The position numbers and the translations under genes are program-made. Below the pieces are notes generated by a model. That model had not been told where the DNA came from. It saw only the letters and a program-made list of their open reading frames with translations, and did no database searches. A stretch of DNA of 64,000 bases from contig MU405255.1 of NCBI GenBank assembly GCA_022836615.1, forward strand, positions 207,382 through 271,381, read 5' to 3'. This DNA comes from Annulohypoxylon bovei var. microspora. Lineage: Eukaryota > Ascomycota > Sordariomycetes > Xylariales > Hypoxylaceae. Position 1 is the first letter of the stretch; each line of letters begins with the position of its first letter. Shown here piece after piece: positions 47,968 to 60,900 of the stretch.

Positions 47968-50900
47968 GGATAAAATATAATCATTTTTAAGATTTTATAA
48001 TTTTTATAAAAAATTCATTAAAAAATATAAATAAATTATAAAACCTTTATTATAATTAATATAATAAAATATAAATATAATTTAAATAAACGAATATAAA
48101 ATAACATTTAAAAAATTAAAAAATTAAAAAATTTAAATTTTAATATTTATACATTTTTTATATAATTATAAAATTAAAATAAATATTAATATTTTAAATA
48201 AAATAATGGCAAATTCTTTATTATAAAAAAAATCTTCAAATAAACCTTAATATTTTATAACATTTTATTTAAAAATATTACATAAAACGGAATTAAATTA
48301 TAAGATTTATAATAAAAAAATATTAATAATAATAAAAGCTTTATTATATTAAAAATTTAAATTAATAAATTAATAATACATATAATTATTTATTATAATT
48401 ACGAATTATAAAACTTTTAAATATTTTATAATTAAATAAATATTTAACTTATAATAAACAAAATAAATAAACTTAATTATATAATATAATTTTATAATTA
48501 TTTATTAACTTAAAATTGTAAATATAATTTTAAATATTTTATTTAAATTATAAAAAAAAGTATAATTATAAAAGTAAAAAAAAACGAATAATATACGTTA
48601 ACTTTATTTAAATTTATAAATAATAAACCTTTTAATTAAATAATATAAATAAAAAAAATTATTTAAATTAAAATTTTCATTTTAAATAAAATTAATTTAT
48701 TTAATTTATTTAATATTACATTAATAAATTAATTACTTTAAATAAATAAAAATAATCTTAAACTTAAAAAATATTAAAATAAAGTTATAAATTAAAATGA
48801 AAATAATTAATTAATATTAAAAGATTTAATTATATATAAAAGTAAATTAATTATTTTTAAAGAAAATAATTTATAAACTTAAGTTATAAAGGAAATATAT
48901 AATGGATTAAAAATAACTTATTTTAAAAAAAAAATTAAATACTTAATTATAAAAAAATATTAATGGCTTAATTTATACACATATATAAATTAATATATAA
49001 ATAATTATTTTTACCGTTTAATTAAAATATTAAGAAATAAAACGTTAAAATTATTATTTCTTTTATTAATATTAAATAAAAAATGAAAATATATTACCAT
49101 AAATTTTAAATTAATAAATAAAAATAAATTAAAATATAATAATTTATTTTTTATTATAAAATTATAACCATTAATAATTTTATATAAATATTTTATAATA
49201 AATTATATAAATTAATGGAATAACCATTTATAATCGTTAATAATTAAAATTTTTAATTTATTTTAAATTTTATAAATAAATTTTTAAAAATATATAAAAT
49301 TAAATTAAATTTTTTTATAATAAAATATAAATAATTTATAAAATAAATTAAAATAATAAATAAATATATTAATTAATAATTTCAATTATTTATAAATTAT
49401 TATTAAAAGAATTAAAATAAAATTATTTTAATATTAAATATTATATAAGCTTTATTACCTTATAAATCACTTAATAACCTTTTATTATAAAAAATATTAA
49501 TAAAAAAATTAATAATATAATCCTTTAATTAAAAAATATAAATAAAAACATTAATTATATTATTAATTAAAAAAAAGATATCTTAATAAAAAACATAAAA
49601 TATAATATTATAAATTAAAGAATAAGAAAATTTCACTTATTAAATAATTAAAAAAATCATAAAAACATTAAGCTTAATAAATTAATTAACATAAAAAGAA
49701 GCTTAATTTTAATATTAAAAATAAAATATTTATTTTAATGAAATTTAAAATATTAATAAACTAATTAAATAATAAATTAAATTACTTAATAACACCGTTA
49801 TTTTATAAAATTATTAAACGATATTTAAAATAATTTAATATTTATAAATTAAAATTCTTATACATTTAAATTAAATAATAATAATTTAATATAAATTATT
49901 TATAAAAAATTTTTCATAATTTAATATTAAATTAAAATTTAAAAAACCCAAGCGGTAAAATTATTAACCTTAACTTAAAAAAAACGAAATAAGAAATCCA
50001 TAAAATATTAACATTATAAATATATAATAAAAAATTAAAATATCAAATCTAATAAATAAATTAAAATTTTAATTTAATATAATATTTAATTGTAAATTTT
50101 AAAAATATAACCATAAAATTAAAAGAATTTTATAATATAAATCCTAAGATAAATAAACCCTTAATACGCTTAATTAAATGATTAAAAACAGCGGAAAAAA
50201 AAGTTTTTAATATTAAATATAAAGATAATAATATATTTATATTAAAAAAACATAAAATTTAAATAAAAACATAAATAACTTTTATTAATAAAAGATTAAT
50301 AAAGATTTAAATTAAATTTTATTTAATAAAAGAAATTATTATAATTTAAATTATAATTTAAATTATAAAAAATGAAATATAATATATAAAAAAATAAAAA
50401 ATAAAAAAAAGATTATTTATAAAATAATAAATAAAATAATAAGAATAAATAATTGTTTATCGCTTTTTTATATATAAAAAGCTTAATTAACATTATGGCG
50501 TTAAAGATTTTTTCCTTTTTCGTAACTTTATTATTTTTAAATAATTATATAAATAAAATCGTTTTTACGTCACTTTAAATCTACGCCCTTCGTAACATAA
50601 ATTATTTATTAATACGTTTATAATTTACTTTTTTAATTTCCTTTTTTTTTATAATAAATAAATTATTTTTATTTATTACTTTTAATATTTTATTTTTTAT
50701 AATAATTTTAATTTATTATTAAAATTTAATTAAAAAATTAATAATTTTAAAATATAAATTATGGAAATTTTTTACTTTAATTAATACATTAAAAAAATCT
50801 TTAAAAAAATATTATATTAAATTAAAGTTATAATTTATTTAATTTACTTTATATTAAAACTTTTTTTTTAAAAACTTAAAGCTTAATATTTTAAATATTT

Positions 50901-52679
50901 TATATTTTTATTTTTTATTAATTTTTATTAAAAAGAATTTTTTTTTTATTTACTTTAAAATTAAATTATTTAAAACTTTAATTAATTAATTTACGTTTAA
51001 AATTTAATAAGTTTTTATATTTAAAAGTAAATTAATTTTAAAAACATTATAATAAAACTTTATTAATATTTTAAAAAAACTTATTATTAAATAATTTAAA
51101 TTATTATAAAAATAATTTATTTATTAATTACTTTTACGGATATATATTTAATCGTTTATTATTTAATTTATTAATTTTTTTTATTAATTTATTTATTTTA
51201 ATAATTTTATATTAATAAAAAGAAATTATAAACTTATTATATAATAAAGGTTCAACGTTTTATTAACGATTAAATAATAATATAATGAAGTTTTTTTAAA
51301 AAGGTTTTAAATTTACAAGTGTAAGCTTATTAATTAAAAATTATTTTCGAAATAAATCTTATTTTTATTTTTATAAAAAAAAACTTTATGTTTAAATGTA
51401 ATTAAATAATATATATAAAATTTAAATAAAATAATATTTTTAATTAATTATTTTAAAAATAATTTATAAAAAATTATAATTTTATTTAAATGAATTAATT
51501 AAGGATTTTTATTTAATTATTAAATTACGAATATTTTATTATTAATTTATAAAAGTTTATTTTAATAAATTTAATTAATTCGTTTAAAAAAACAATTATA
51601 AATTAAAGATTTTTATTAAATATAATCGTTTTAAAGGTTTTATAAATGCATTAAATATATTTATAATATAAGTTTATAAATTACGTAATAATATAAGTTT
51701 TATATATAAATAATAATAAAAATCTTTTATTTATTTAATTAATAATTATTAAAATTAAATCGAACTTTTCGTAATTAAAAAACATAAATTTAAAATTTAT
51801 TAAAATATATTATTACATTTATTTATTAATAAAAAATAATTAAAATAAATTTATTAATTTAATTTTAAAGTTTTAACTTTTTTAATATTATTTATAATAA
51901 ACGTAATAATAATTTATAAATATTTTTATATTAAGTTATAAGTATTTTTTAAATAATTAAATTAATTATTTTTTAAAATAAAACATTAATTATTATATTT
52001 TCTTTTTTTAAACGATAATATAATTTATAATTAAATTAAAATAAATATTTATTTTAATTAATTTAATAAAAATTTAACATTTTTTTAATAATAAAATATT
52101 ATAACGTTTAATAATTTATAAATATATTAAATTTATTATTTAATAAAATAAACATATATTTTTAAAATTTGATTATTATTATAATAATAAAAAGCTTTTT
52201 ATTATAAATAAAATAATTACATTTTAAAAAAATTATTATCTTAAAAAAACCATTGAATATTAATCTTTTAACTTATTTAATTATAAAAAAACTTTAAAAA
52301 TTACCCCGTTAAAAGCATTAATTTTTAACTTAACCTTTTAATTTTTATAAAAATATTTTAAAATTAAAGAAATAATTAAGGTTATTTTTAACGTTTTAAA
52401 TGTTTTAATATATTCGTTGGTTTAAATTTAATATAAAACGATAATAAAAAAATATAAAAGCTTTATAATTTAATTATATTTTAATATAAATTATTAATAA
52501 AAATTGTAAAAACTTAAAAACAATTAAAATTTTTAAACTTAAATAAATGTTTTTTAATTTTAAATTACCTTGATTTTATTTTAATTAATAATTACATTAA
52601 AAATAAAAATAATAAACTTTAAAAATTTAATTTTTATAATTATAAATTTACTTTTTTAAATATTAATTTATAAGTTAAT

Positions 52680-52870
52680 AAAACATAAATATTTTAACAT
52701 TTACTACACATAATATTTATAAAAAAATAAATCTTTTAAATAAATTAAAATATCATTTATATACGCCGTATAAAAATCGTTAAAAAATAAAAAAAAACTT
52801 AATTAATTAATACGAGTCTTTTAAGGGATAAAGGAGTATTTTAAGAAAGTGGCGCAAAATGAGGTTTATT
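52680..52870 (-). pseudogene. RIP-mutated gypsy reverse transcriptase fragment (family A)
   Basis: On the minus strand NDFYTAYINDILIYLKDLF is readable (52,765-52,700 region), the RIP form of the Ty3/gypsy DDFCTAYxDDILIYS block that contains the catalytic Asp pair; it continues as YKYYV-stop-stop-MLK where the family has H-x-HHVRxVLK. Non-functional, but it fixes the class and the strand of the outer element. Confidence 0.78.
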
Positions 52871-54198
52871 AATTAATAAATGGTTAAAACATGTATTATA
52901 AATAAAATAAAATCTTTGAAAAGGATTTTATTTAAATTTTTACGCTTTTTCGGAAATTAAAAGTTCCATTAATTTTACACACTTTTACCTTATTTACAAG
53001 GTTTCATCATTAATATATTTTTAAAATACATTAAGCCTATTATTTAATTTAAAGGAAAATACGTAATATTTATATAATTTAAAATAAATTTAAAAGGTAA
53101 TAAAAACTTTTAAAATAAAATCCATTTTAATATAATAAAAAACTTAATAAATATCGAACTTTATAAAGATTTTAATTTTAAAAATCCTTTTTAACATTTT
53201 ATTAATTAAAAGGAAAAAATAATAATCTTTTTTAATGTAAACGTTTAATTTTTAATAATTAACATAAAACCGTAAACCACTTTTTAATTTTTTCGTAAAA
53301 AAACGAAGGATTTATATTTAACCGCATTAAATATAATTTATTTTTTACGTAAATAATTTAATAAGTATTTTTTTAAAACTTGTAAATACTTTATATTTTT
53401 ATTATAAAAATATATAATTTAATATAATTAATACTTTTTTTTAAATTTATTTTATAATTAAAAGGTTAATAAAGTAATAATAAATTATTTTTTTTTAAAA
53501 AACATTTCGATTAAATTATATAAATAAAAAAAAAACTTTTTATAATTTATTATTAAATAAAATTATTTTTTTATTATAACTTTTTTTAAAAAGTTAAATT
53601 AAGCTTTTAATATAATAAAATAAAAGTATTTAATAATTTATAAATTATATTAAAACTCCATTAAAAACGTAACATTCTTTTAATAAACGGCAGGTTTAAA
53701 ATTAAATAAACGTTTATAATAAATAATAATATAAAATATATTAAAGGTTTAATAAAAAGTTAAGAAAAAAAAGCGGGATAATAACGGAAAATTATTAATT
53801 TATTTTAATTATAAAGTTTATTATAAAATATATAAATACCATTATAATTTATTTTTCCTTTAAAACGTAAAATTAAAAATAATTATAACGTTTTATATTT
53901 TTTTATATAATTTTATTTACATTTTTTTAAAAAGTAAAAAATTTTAATATAATATTAAAAAAGTAACGATAATAAAGAAATAATAATTTAAAAAAAATTA
54001 ATTATTAACGTTAATTATTTAATATAATGTTATATTTTATTAAAAATTTAAATCTTAATATTATTTAAAATTAAAAGTAATTTTTTAAGTTTATTAAAAA
54101 AATAAATATATTATAAAAACTTTTACCTTATATTTAAATATTAATATAAATTATCTTATTAATTTAATTAATGGTTTATTCGTTAAAACCTTTTATTA

Positions 54199-55399
54199 AA
54201 ATTTTTAAGGTTTTTTTTTTCTTTTACCCGGTACGGCCTTCCACAATGTCCGGCAAAACGCGACCTTCGTAAGTTCCGGGGCGTTTTTGCCCTCCCAAAG
54301 TTACGGGGACCAGGAAAAAGAAAAAAAAAACCTTAAAAATTTTTCTTCGCAAAAAGTTATTGGTTGGGAAAAGGTCTAAGAAAAAAAATAAAAAACAAGG
54401 TAAAAAACAAGGTAAAAAAAGGGTGGGAAAGGGGGGTAATAAGGTAAAAAAAAAAAAAAAAATTTATTTAAAAAATATTATTATTTATTTAATTAATTAA
54501 TTAATTGATTAATTAATTTATTAATTAATTAATTAATTGATTTATTAATTGAAACCTTGGTTAAAAAGTTAATTAAATAATTAATTTAAAAATTAATTAA
54601 TTTATTAATTAATTAATTAAATAAATGATTAAACACTTAATTAACTGGTTAATTAATTAATTAATTAAATATTTAATTAATTAATTAATTAATTAATTGG
54701 AATTTTAATTTAAAAGTTAATTAATTTAATAATTAATTAAATTATTAATTAAATTATTAATTAACTTATTTATTAATTTACTTATTAATTTACTTATTAA
54801 CTTACTTATTAACTTATTTATTAATTTATTAATTAAATAACAAGTTAAATAACTTATTAATTTATTAATAAAAAGAATATATTTTTATATGGGGGGCTTT
54901 TATTACCTTTTAAACCCTTGGATTTTAATTTTAATTTTAATTTTATCTTTAATTTTCATTTTATTTTTATCCTTAACCTTAATCTTAATTATTAACCTTA
55001 TGTGGTTTTAAGGGCTTACATGGTTTTAAAGACTTAATTTTTAATTTAAATTAATTCGTTTTTATATAATTAAATAAAAGCTTTTAATAAAGGTGATTAA
55101 TGAACCTTTAAGAAAGTGGCTTTTACGTTGGTTTAAAAATAATTTAACACATGGTTAAAAAAGTGGTTAATTAAAAGGGTGGCTTAAAAAGATTATTAAG
55201 TACGTAAGCAATTAAAAAATAGGTTTAAAAAGAAAATACATTTAATTAAAAAAGTAAATGAATTTAATTAATTAAAAACATTTCGTTAATGTTAATTAAG
55301 CTTGAAAAAGCTTATTAATCCTTATTAATTACTTTATTAATTATTTAATTATTTATTACATAATTAAAAAAAATTTAAACATAATAATGTCTTTCGGAC
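54199..55399 (+). repeat. Repeat R, copy 2 (inside family A)
   Basis: About 1.2 kb, same orientation and order as the copy at 46,997. The hairpin arms (AAATTTTTAAGGTTTTTTTTT / AAAAAAAAAACCTTAAAAATTT) enclose CCCGGTACGGCCTTCCACAA, GTCCGGCAAAACGCGACC and CAAAGTTACGGGGACC. The TTAATTAA-rich middle is longer than in copy 1. Ends near ATAATGTCTTTCGGAC. Confidence 0.72.
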
Positions 55400-57725
55400 G
55401 GATAATAAATTAATTAAATTAAATAATAAAGAAATTTTATATATTTATTATTAAACGCGCATTTTATTAATTAACGATTATATATATTTATATTTTAATA
55501 TTTATTAATGTTTATATTATTATTATTATGTTTACGTTTTATAAACGAATTATAATTTTTTTATTTTAAAATTTAAAAAATTAAAATTAATAAAAATAAA
55601 TATTAATAAATAAATATAAAAAAAAAACTTGAATTAAAAGCTTTATTTAAACATTATTTTCTTTTAATTTTAAATTAATATTATTTTTATTATGTTTTAT
55701 TATTTTTTTTAAAAATAATAATTATTATTTTAACTTTTACGTTACATATTAAACAAGTATTAAAAAAGTAACCTTTTTACTTATAAAAATAATAAATTAA
55801 GTTTACGTTAAATATTACGGAAATGTTACGTTAATAAAAAATTAAAAAAGCTTAAAAAGGTTTTTTCGTACGTGTTCGGGTCATGATTTCCGTTATTAAA
55901 CGAAAAATGTTAAAACCGGTAAAAGTTATTTTCGTAATATTAAAAATAACCTTAACTTTAAGTTAAAATTAAAAGATTATTAAGTTAATTTTTTTTAAAT
56001 AACTTTAACGTATTATTAAATTAACATTAAATAAAGATTTTTAAATTTAATAAACTTTATTTTTTTATTTAAATAATAATAAAAGGTTTAAATGTAAAAA
56101 TTAATAATAAATTAACGGTTTAATTTTTTTTATTTAAATATTAAAATTCCCCCTTTATTCGTTAATAATATAAAAAATGTATAAAACTTAAAAAATTATT
56201 CGTTTAATTATATATTAAATTTATAAAAATTATTTTTAATTTAAGTTTTAACGTTAAGGTTATTATATAATAACTTTAATAAATTATATATTTATTTAAT
56301 TTTAATATATTAATTAATGTTATTTATAAAAAAAAAATTAAAAAATTAATTTTATTTTATTTTTAACGAATAAATAAAACCACGTAAATTAAGTATATTC
56401 TTTAAAGAAATCTTATTAATTAATTTAAAGCTTATTCTTTATATTTACCTTTTATTTTTTAAATGTAAAATTTAAATTATTTAATAAAAAATGTAAATCC
56501 TTAATATAAATTTTTAATAAAAATAAAAATAAAATTATTAATTATACTTTAAAAATACATTAAAAGTTATTTAATTTTTTAAATTTATTATTTTATTTTA
56601 TTAAAAACAATTAAATCTTAAAACGCACGAATTAAAATAAAAAAATAAAAGGTAAAAAAAGGAATAAAAAGAATAAAAAAAAACGATCCGCGATTAATTT
56701 TTTAACGTTATTAATTTATTTAAAATAACGGATAATATAATTTAAAATAAATTTACTTTTATTATATTAAATATTAAAAATAAAGTAATAAAGCTTTATT
56801 ATAAATTTAATTAAAAGGTACATTTATTTTAATTAAAAGATTTATTAATAAATAAAACTTTCCTTTTTTTTCCTTTTAATAAAAAAAATAAACTTTTAAT
56901 TTTATTATTAAATAATTAATTAAATAATTCTTTAAGTTATTAAAAATTTTAACGTTTTTTAAAAAATTAAAAATAATTTTTTAATTATAAATAAAAATTT
57001 ATTAATTTAAAGTTATATAATTAAAAAAATAAATGTAAGTTTTAATTAATTAATTTAATTAATAAACGATTTAACGTTTTTATTAAAGCTTTTATTTTAT
57101 AATTTAAATACCATTATTAATTAATAATGGAATAAGTAATATTAAAGGATATTTTATTATAAATAAAAGTAAAACTTTATAATTATTAATATAAAAAATT
57201 TCGTTTAAAAAAATAAAAGCTTTTAAAAATTAAATGTAAATTAAAAATAAAGTTTTAAACATATTATAATTTAAAAGGAATTAAATTAATACGTAAATAT
57301 ATATGTGTTTAAAAAAATAATTTCGGGAATAAACCTTTAAATTAAAAAAATAAAACGTATAAATAACTTTAAATATTATATTATAACGAGTAGGTTTTAA
57401 ATCGGGATAAAGTTTAAATAATAATAAACTACGTACTTTATTAATAAAAATATTTAAAATGAAAAATTAAAAAAAAAATTATAAAATGATTTTTTTTAAA
57501 AGGTTTTTATATATTAACTTTACGGTTAAAACTTTAATTAACCGCTCCGTTAATATACTTTAAAAATAACGGTAATTAAACGCCGTTACATTTTCCGTTT
57601 TTTTAATATTTTTTTATAATTTCTTTTTAAATTTTATTTAATAAAAATATAAAATAATTTATTAAATCATTTAATTCGCTTTTAATTTCGTTATTTTTTG
57701 TTTTATTATTTATTTTTATTAATTT

Positions 57726-57985
57726 GTCCGGAAGATATTATTACGCTTAAACTTTTATTATAACTCATAAATTATTAATTATTAATTAATTAATTAATAA
57801 AGTAATTAATAAATAATTAATAAAATAATTAATAAGAAATTAATAAGTAATTAATAAGCCTTTTTAAGCTTAATTAATATTAATAAAACATTTTTAATTG
57901 GTTTAATTTATCCATCTTTTTAATTAGGTGTATTATTATTTAAACTTACTTTTTAATTATTAATTTAATTATTATTTTAAACCAT
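57726..57985 (-). repeat. Repeat R, copy 3, 3' part, inverted
   Basis: GTCCGGAAGATATTATTACGCTTAAAC is the complement of the end of copies 1 and 2; similarity runs through TTTAATTGGTTTAATTTATCC. A further inverted part of R (complement of the CCTTTTAAACCCTTGG and CCTTAACCTTAATC units) appears at about 63,470-63,560, so this copy seems to be split by ~5.4 kb of other sequence and to continue beyond the window. Confidence 0.65.
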
Positions 57986-57989
57986 TATT

Positions 57990-60900
57990 TATATTTTAAA
58001 TATATTATAAATATATTTAAACCTATTATTATATATATTATATTTTAAATTAATAAATTTAATTTAATTATTATATTATTTTAAAATATTCTTTTAAAAT
58101 ATTTTAAATTTTAATAAATTTAAAATAAGTAATTAATATTTGGTAAAAATAAATAAATATTTAATATAAATATTAAATAAAACGGCGCCATAATAAAGAT
58201 TTATTTTAAACTCTTAATTTAAAATAATTAATAAAATATATAAATTATAATATAATTAATAAAAACGAATAAAAATTTATTACCTTTTTTATAATATTAT
58301 TATAAGATTTTATTATATTTCGTTAAAATTAACTTACCATTTACTTTTTTTTAAACCATAAATTACATAAGCTTAAGCGTTATTTAAATTAATTATTTGT
58401 TTTTTCTCCTTTAAATCTTATTAAATTTAAGGTTAAATAAAGCTATAATTACCTTTGCAATTACCTTTATAATTTCTTTCCTTTTTTATTTGATTTATTT
58501 CGTAGCCTTTATGGTTGCCTTTGCGATTATTTTTGTAATTTTTTTCCTCCTTTATTTTATGGCTTTTATAACCGCCTTTACGGTTATTTTTACGATTATA
58601 TTTATTTACTTTATAACCTTAATTATCTTTATAATCATCTTTATAATTAACTTTTTTTTTATCCCTTAATCCTTTACATTTTACTTTTAATCTTTTACTT
58701 TTTACCTTTAATTTATTACATTTTACTTTTAACCTTTAATAATTTATAAAATGTTTTTATAATTATATTTAAGATTTTTCTTTTAATTCTTTTGAATTTA
58801 TTTTATCTTATAATTATTGCCGCTTTGTTTCACTTATATCTTATTTATTTTCTTATTAATGTATAACTTAATTAAAAAGAAAATTACACTACTTTAATAA
58901 ACTTTTTATATAATTTAATAATAATTATTAAAAGTACTTTTTATTAAAAAAGGATTTTATTATTAAAAAACGATTTAATAAAGCTTTAATTATAAATTAA
59001 ATGGTAAAATATTTACGTTATAAAAAGAAATGGTTTAATATAAAGTTAAAAGGCGATGATATTTATATAAAATATTATATAAAGGACGATAAAAAGGAAA
59101 ATCACAATCCTTTTTTTTATTTAATAAGTAATTACCTTGATTTTAAAGATATTCTTGTGTTTTTTTTATAATTAAAATCTTTCAAAGAATTTTTAATTAT
59201 AAGGGTTCATATAAGTATTAACGTTTTTATAATGCGTGGTTAATAATATAAATATCGCAGTTATATTATTTACTTTTTATAAAACATGGGTAAAATATAT
59301 ATTAAATTATTTTTTTTCTTAAAGAATTTAAATATCATAATTTTTCATTTATTAAGATTGTAATAAATGGAAGAAATGAATTAACAATTTCATTACTAAT
59401 TTTGCATTTAAAGGCAGTTTATAATAAATTAATTATAATACTTAATAATAAATCATTTAAGTTATTAAGAATTTTATTAAAATAAGGATAATTTATTTTA
59501 ATTATTTAAAGATAATTATGTTTTTAATTCTTTAATAATTTACAAGGTTAAGAATCTTAATAATATATTTATAAATATTAGCCTTAATAAGGAGGAATTA
59601 AAAAAAAATATAAAGGCTTATAATAAGGTAGTTATTTTTAATATATTAATCCATAACTTTAAGCTTAATTAATTTCATGATTATATTAACCTTTAAAAGG
59701 CATTAAAAGATAAAAAGGTCTTTTTATATTATTATAATTTTTAAGAATTTTATTAATTAAATATGTTATTAATTAAGTTAATTCTTTTAAATGAATTTAA
59801 TTAGATTTATATTTTATTATTTTTTACATATTTAACCCTTTTCTTTTATAAGATGATTAATTTTTATGAAATTATGCTTATATATTATAATTTACTAAGT
59901 ATATATCGAATATACCATAAAATGGTAAAATAATTGTTTCACTTATTATTATAATTTTTAATATATTGTTTTAAATATACTTATAAAATAATAAATAAAA
60001 TTAAATAATAAATTCTTTATTAATAAGGAAAAACATATCCTTATATTAAAAGATAATTTTAAAAAGGCTTTAAAGGACTTTAAAGCCTTTAAGGCTTAAG
60101 CCTTATTTAATTATATATTAAGGTATATTAATACCTTAAAAAATACGCAGCCTTTTTAATATTAATAATAAAAAAAGTTAAAAACTTTTATATATTACTT
60201 TAATATATTATTTACGTTTATTATTTTAAGTTTTATAAATTTACATTAATATAACTTTTATTAATATATGTTAAAATTTAAATAATAATAAACATTAAAA
60301 AAGCTTAAACGGTTAATATTTTTTTGTAAACTTTTATAAAAAAACCCACATATTATAATTTAATACTTTTATTTTAAGTTTATATTATTTAAAGATATTA
60401 TTTTAAAAAAAATATAACTTAAATAATTTTTAAAATAAATATAAATAGTAGGATTATAATAACCTTTATGATTATAGCTTTTATTAGTTATTAAAATGTA
60501 TAAAAATTAATATAAAAATGGAGGAGTTTAAAGTAAAGTTTATAAGGCTTTGGGGTTATTATATTAATGCCATGAATTTTAATTTAAAATTAATTAATTA
60601 TAACGATGTAAATAATCTTTTAAACGTTAATTCCTTGAATATTAAAGTTACTTAAAAATAATTAAATAATATTATAAATAAATATTAACACCATTATTAT
60701 TTAATAAAGTATTACTTAAAAGTAAATTTAAAAAAGCTTACCAAAGCAAAGGAAAAAAACAAACTTAAATTAAATCTTAAATGTCGCTTTTTTTTTTTTA
60801 TGATATTTTAAATAAACTTTAAATAATAATAAAAAAAGTAAAACCTAATAAGCTTTTTAATTTAAGTAAAACGATTTTTTTTTAAATTAATATAATTTAC

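Larger units (their letters stand above)
41971..50597 (+). mobile_element. Ty3/gypsy retrotransposon, family B, inside family A
   Basis: LTRs at 41971-42230 and 50337-50597 (260/261 bp), same orientation; the right LTR keeps more G+C (CTACGCCCTTCGTAACA end). Exact 5-bp duplication TAAAT at 41966-41970 and 50598-50602. Internal plus-strand reverse transcriptase relic at about 46.43-46.83 kb identifies Ty3/gypsy. Carries two later passengers: the young TIR element at 42,441 and a copy of repeat R at about 46,997. Confidence 0.85.
41718..57590 (-). mobile_element. Ty3/gypsy retrotransposon, family A, interrupted
   Basis: LTRs at 41718-41926 and 57379-57590 match the solo LTR at 33,063 after allowing transitions. 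Flanks are TTTTT (41713-41717) and TTTTC (57591-57595), a 5-bp duplication with one C-to-T change. Removing the family B insertion (41971-50597 plus its 5-bp duplication) leaves about 7.2 kb. Minus orientation is shown by the LTR signals, a poly-pyrimidine run just inside the left LTR (the polypurine tract on the minus strand) and a minus-strand reverse transcriptase relic at about 52.7 kb. Also contains a copy of repeat R. Confidence 0.78.

Noticed and set aside
47270..54840. TTAATTAA runs considered as satellite, origin or CRISPR-like array
   Set aside because: Units are irregular, have no unique spacers, and are part of repeat R in both places.
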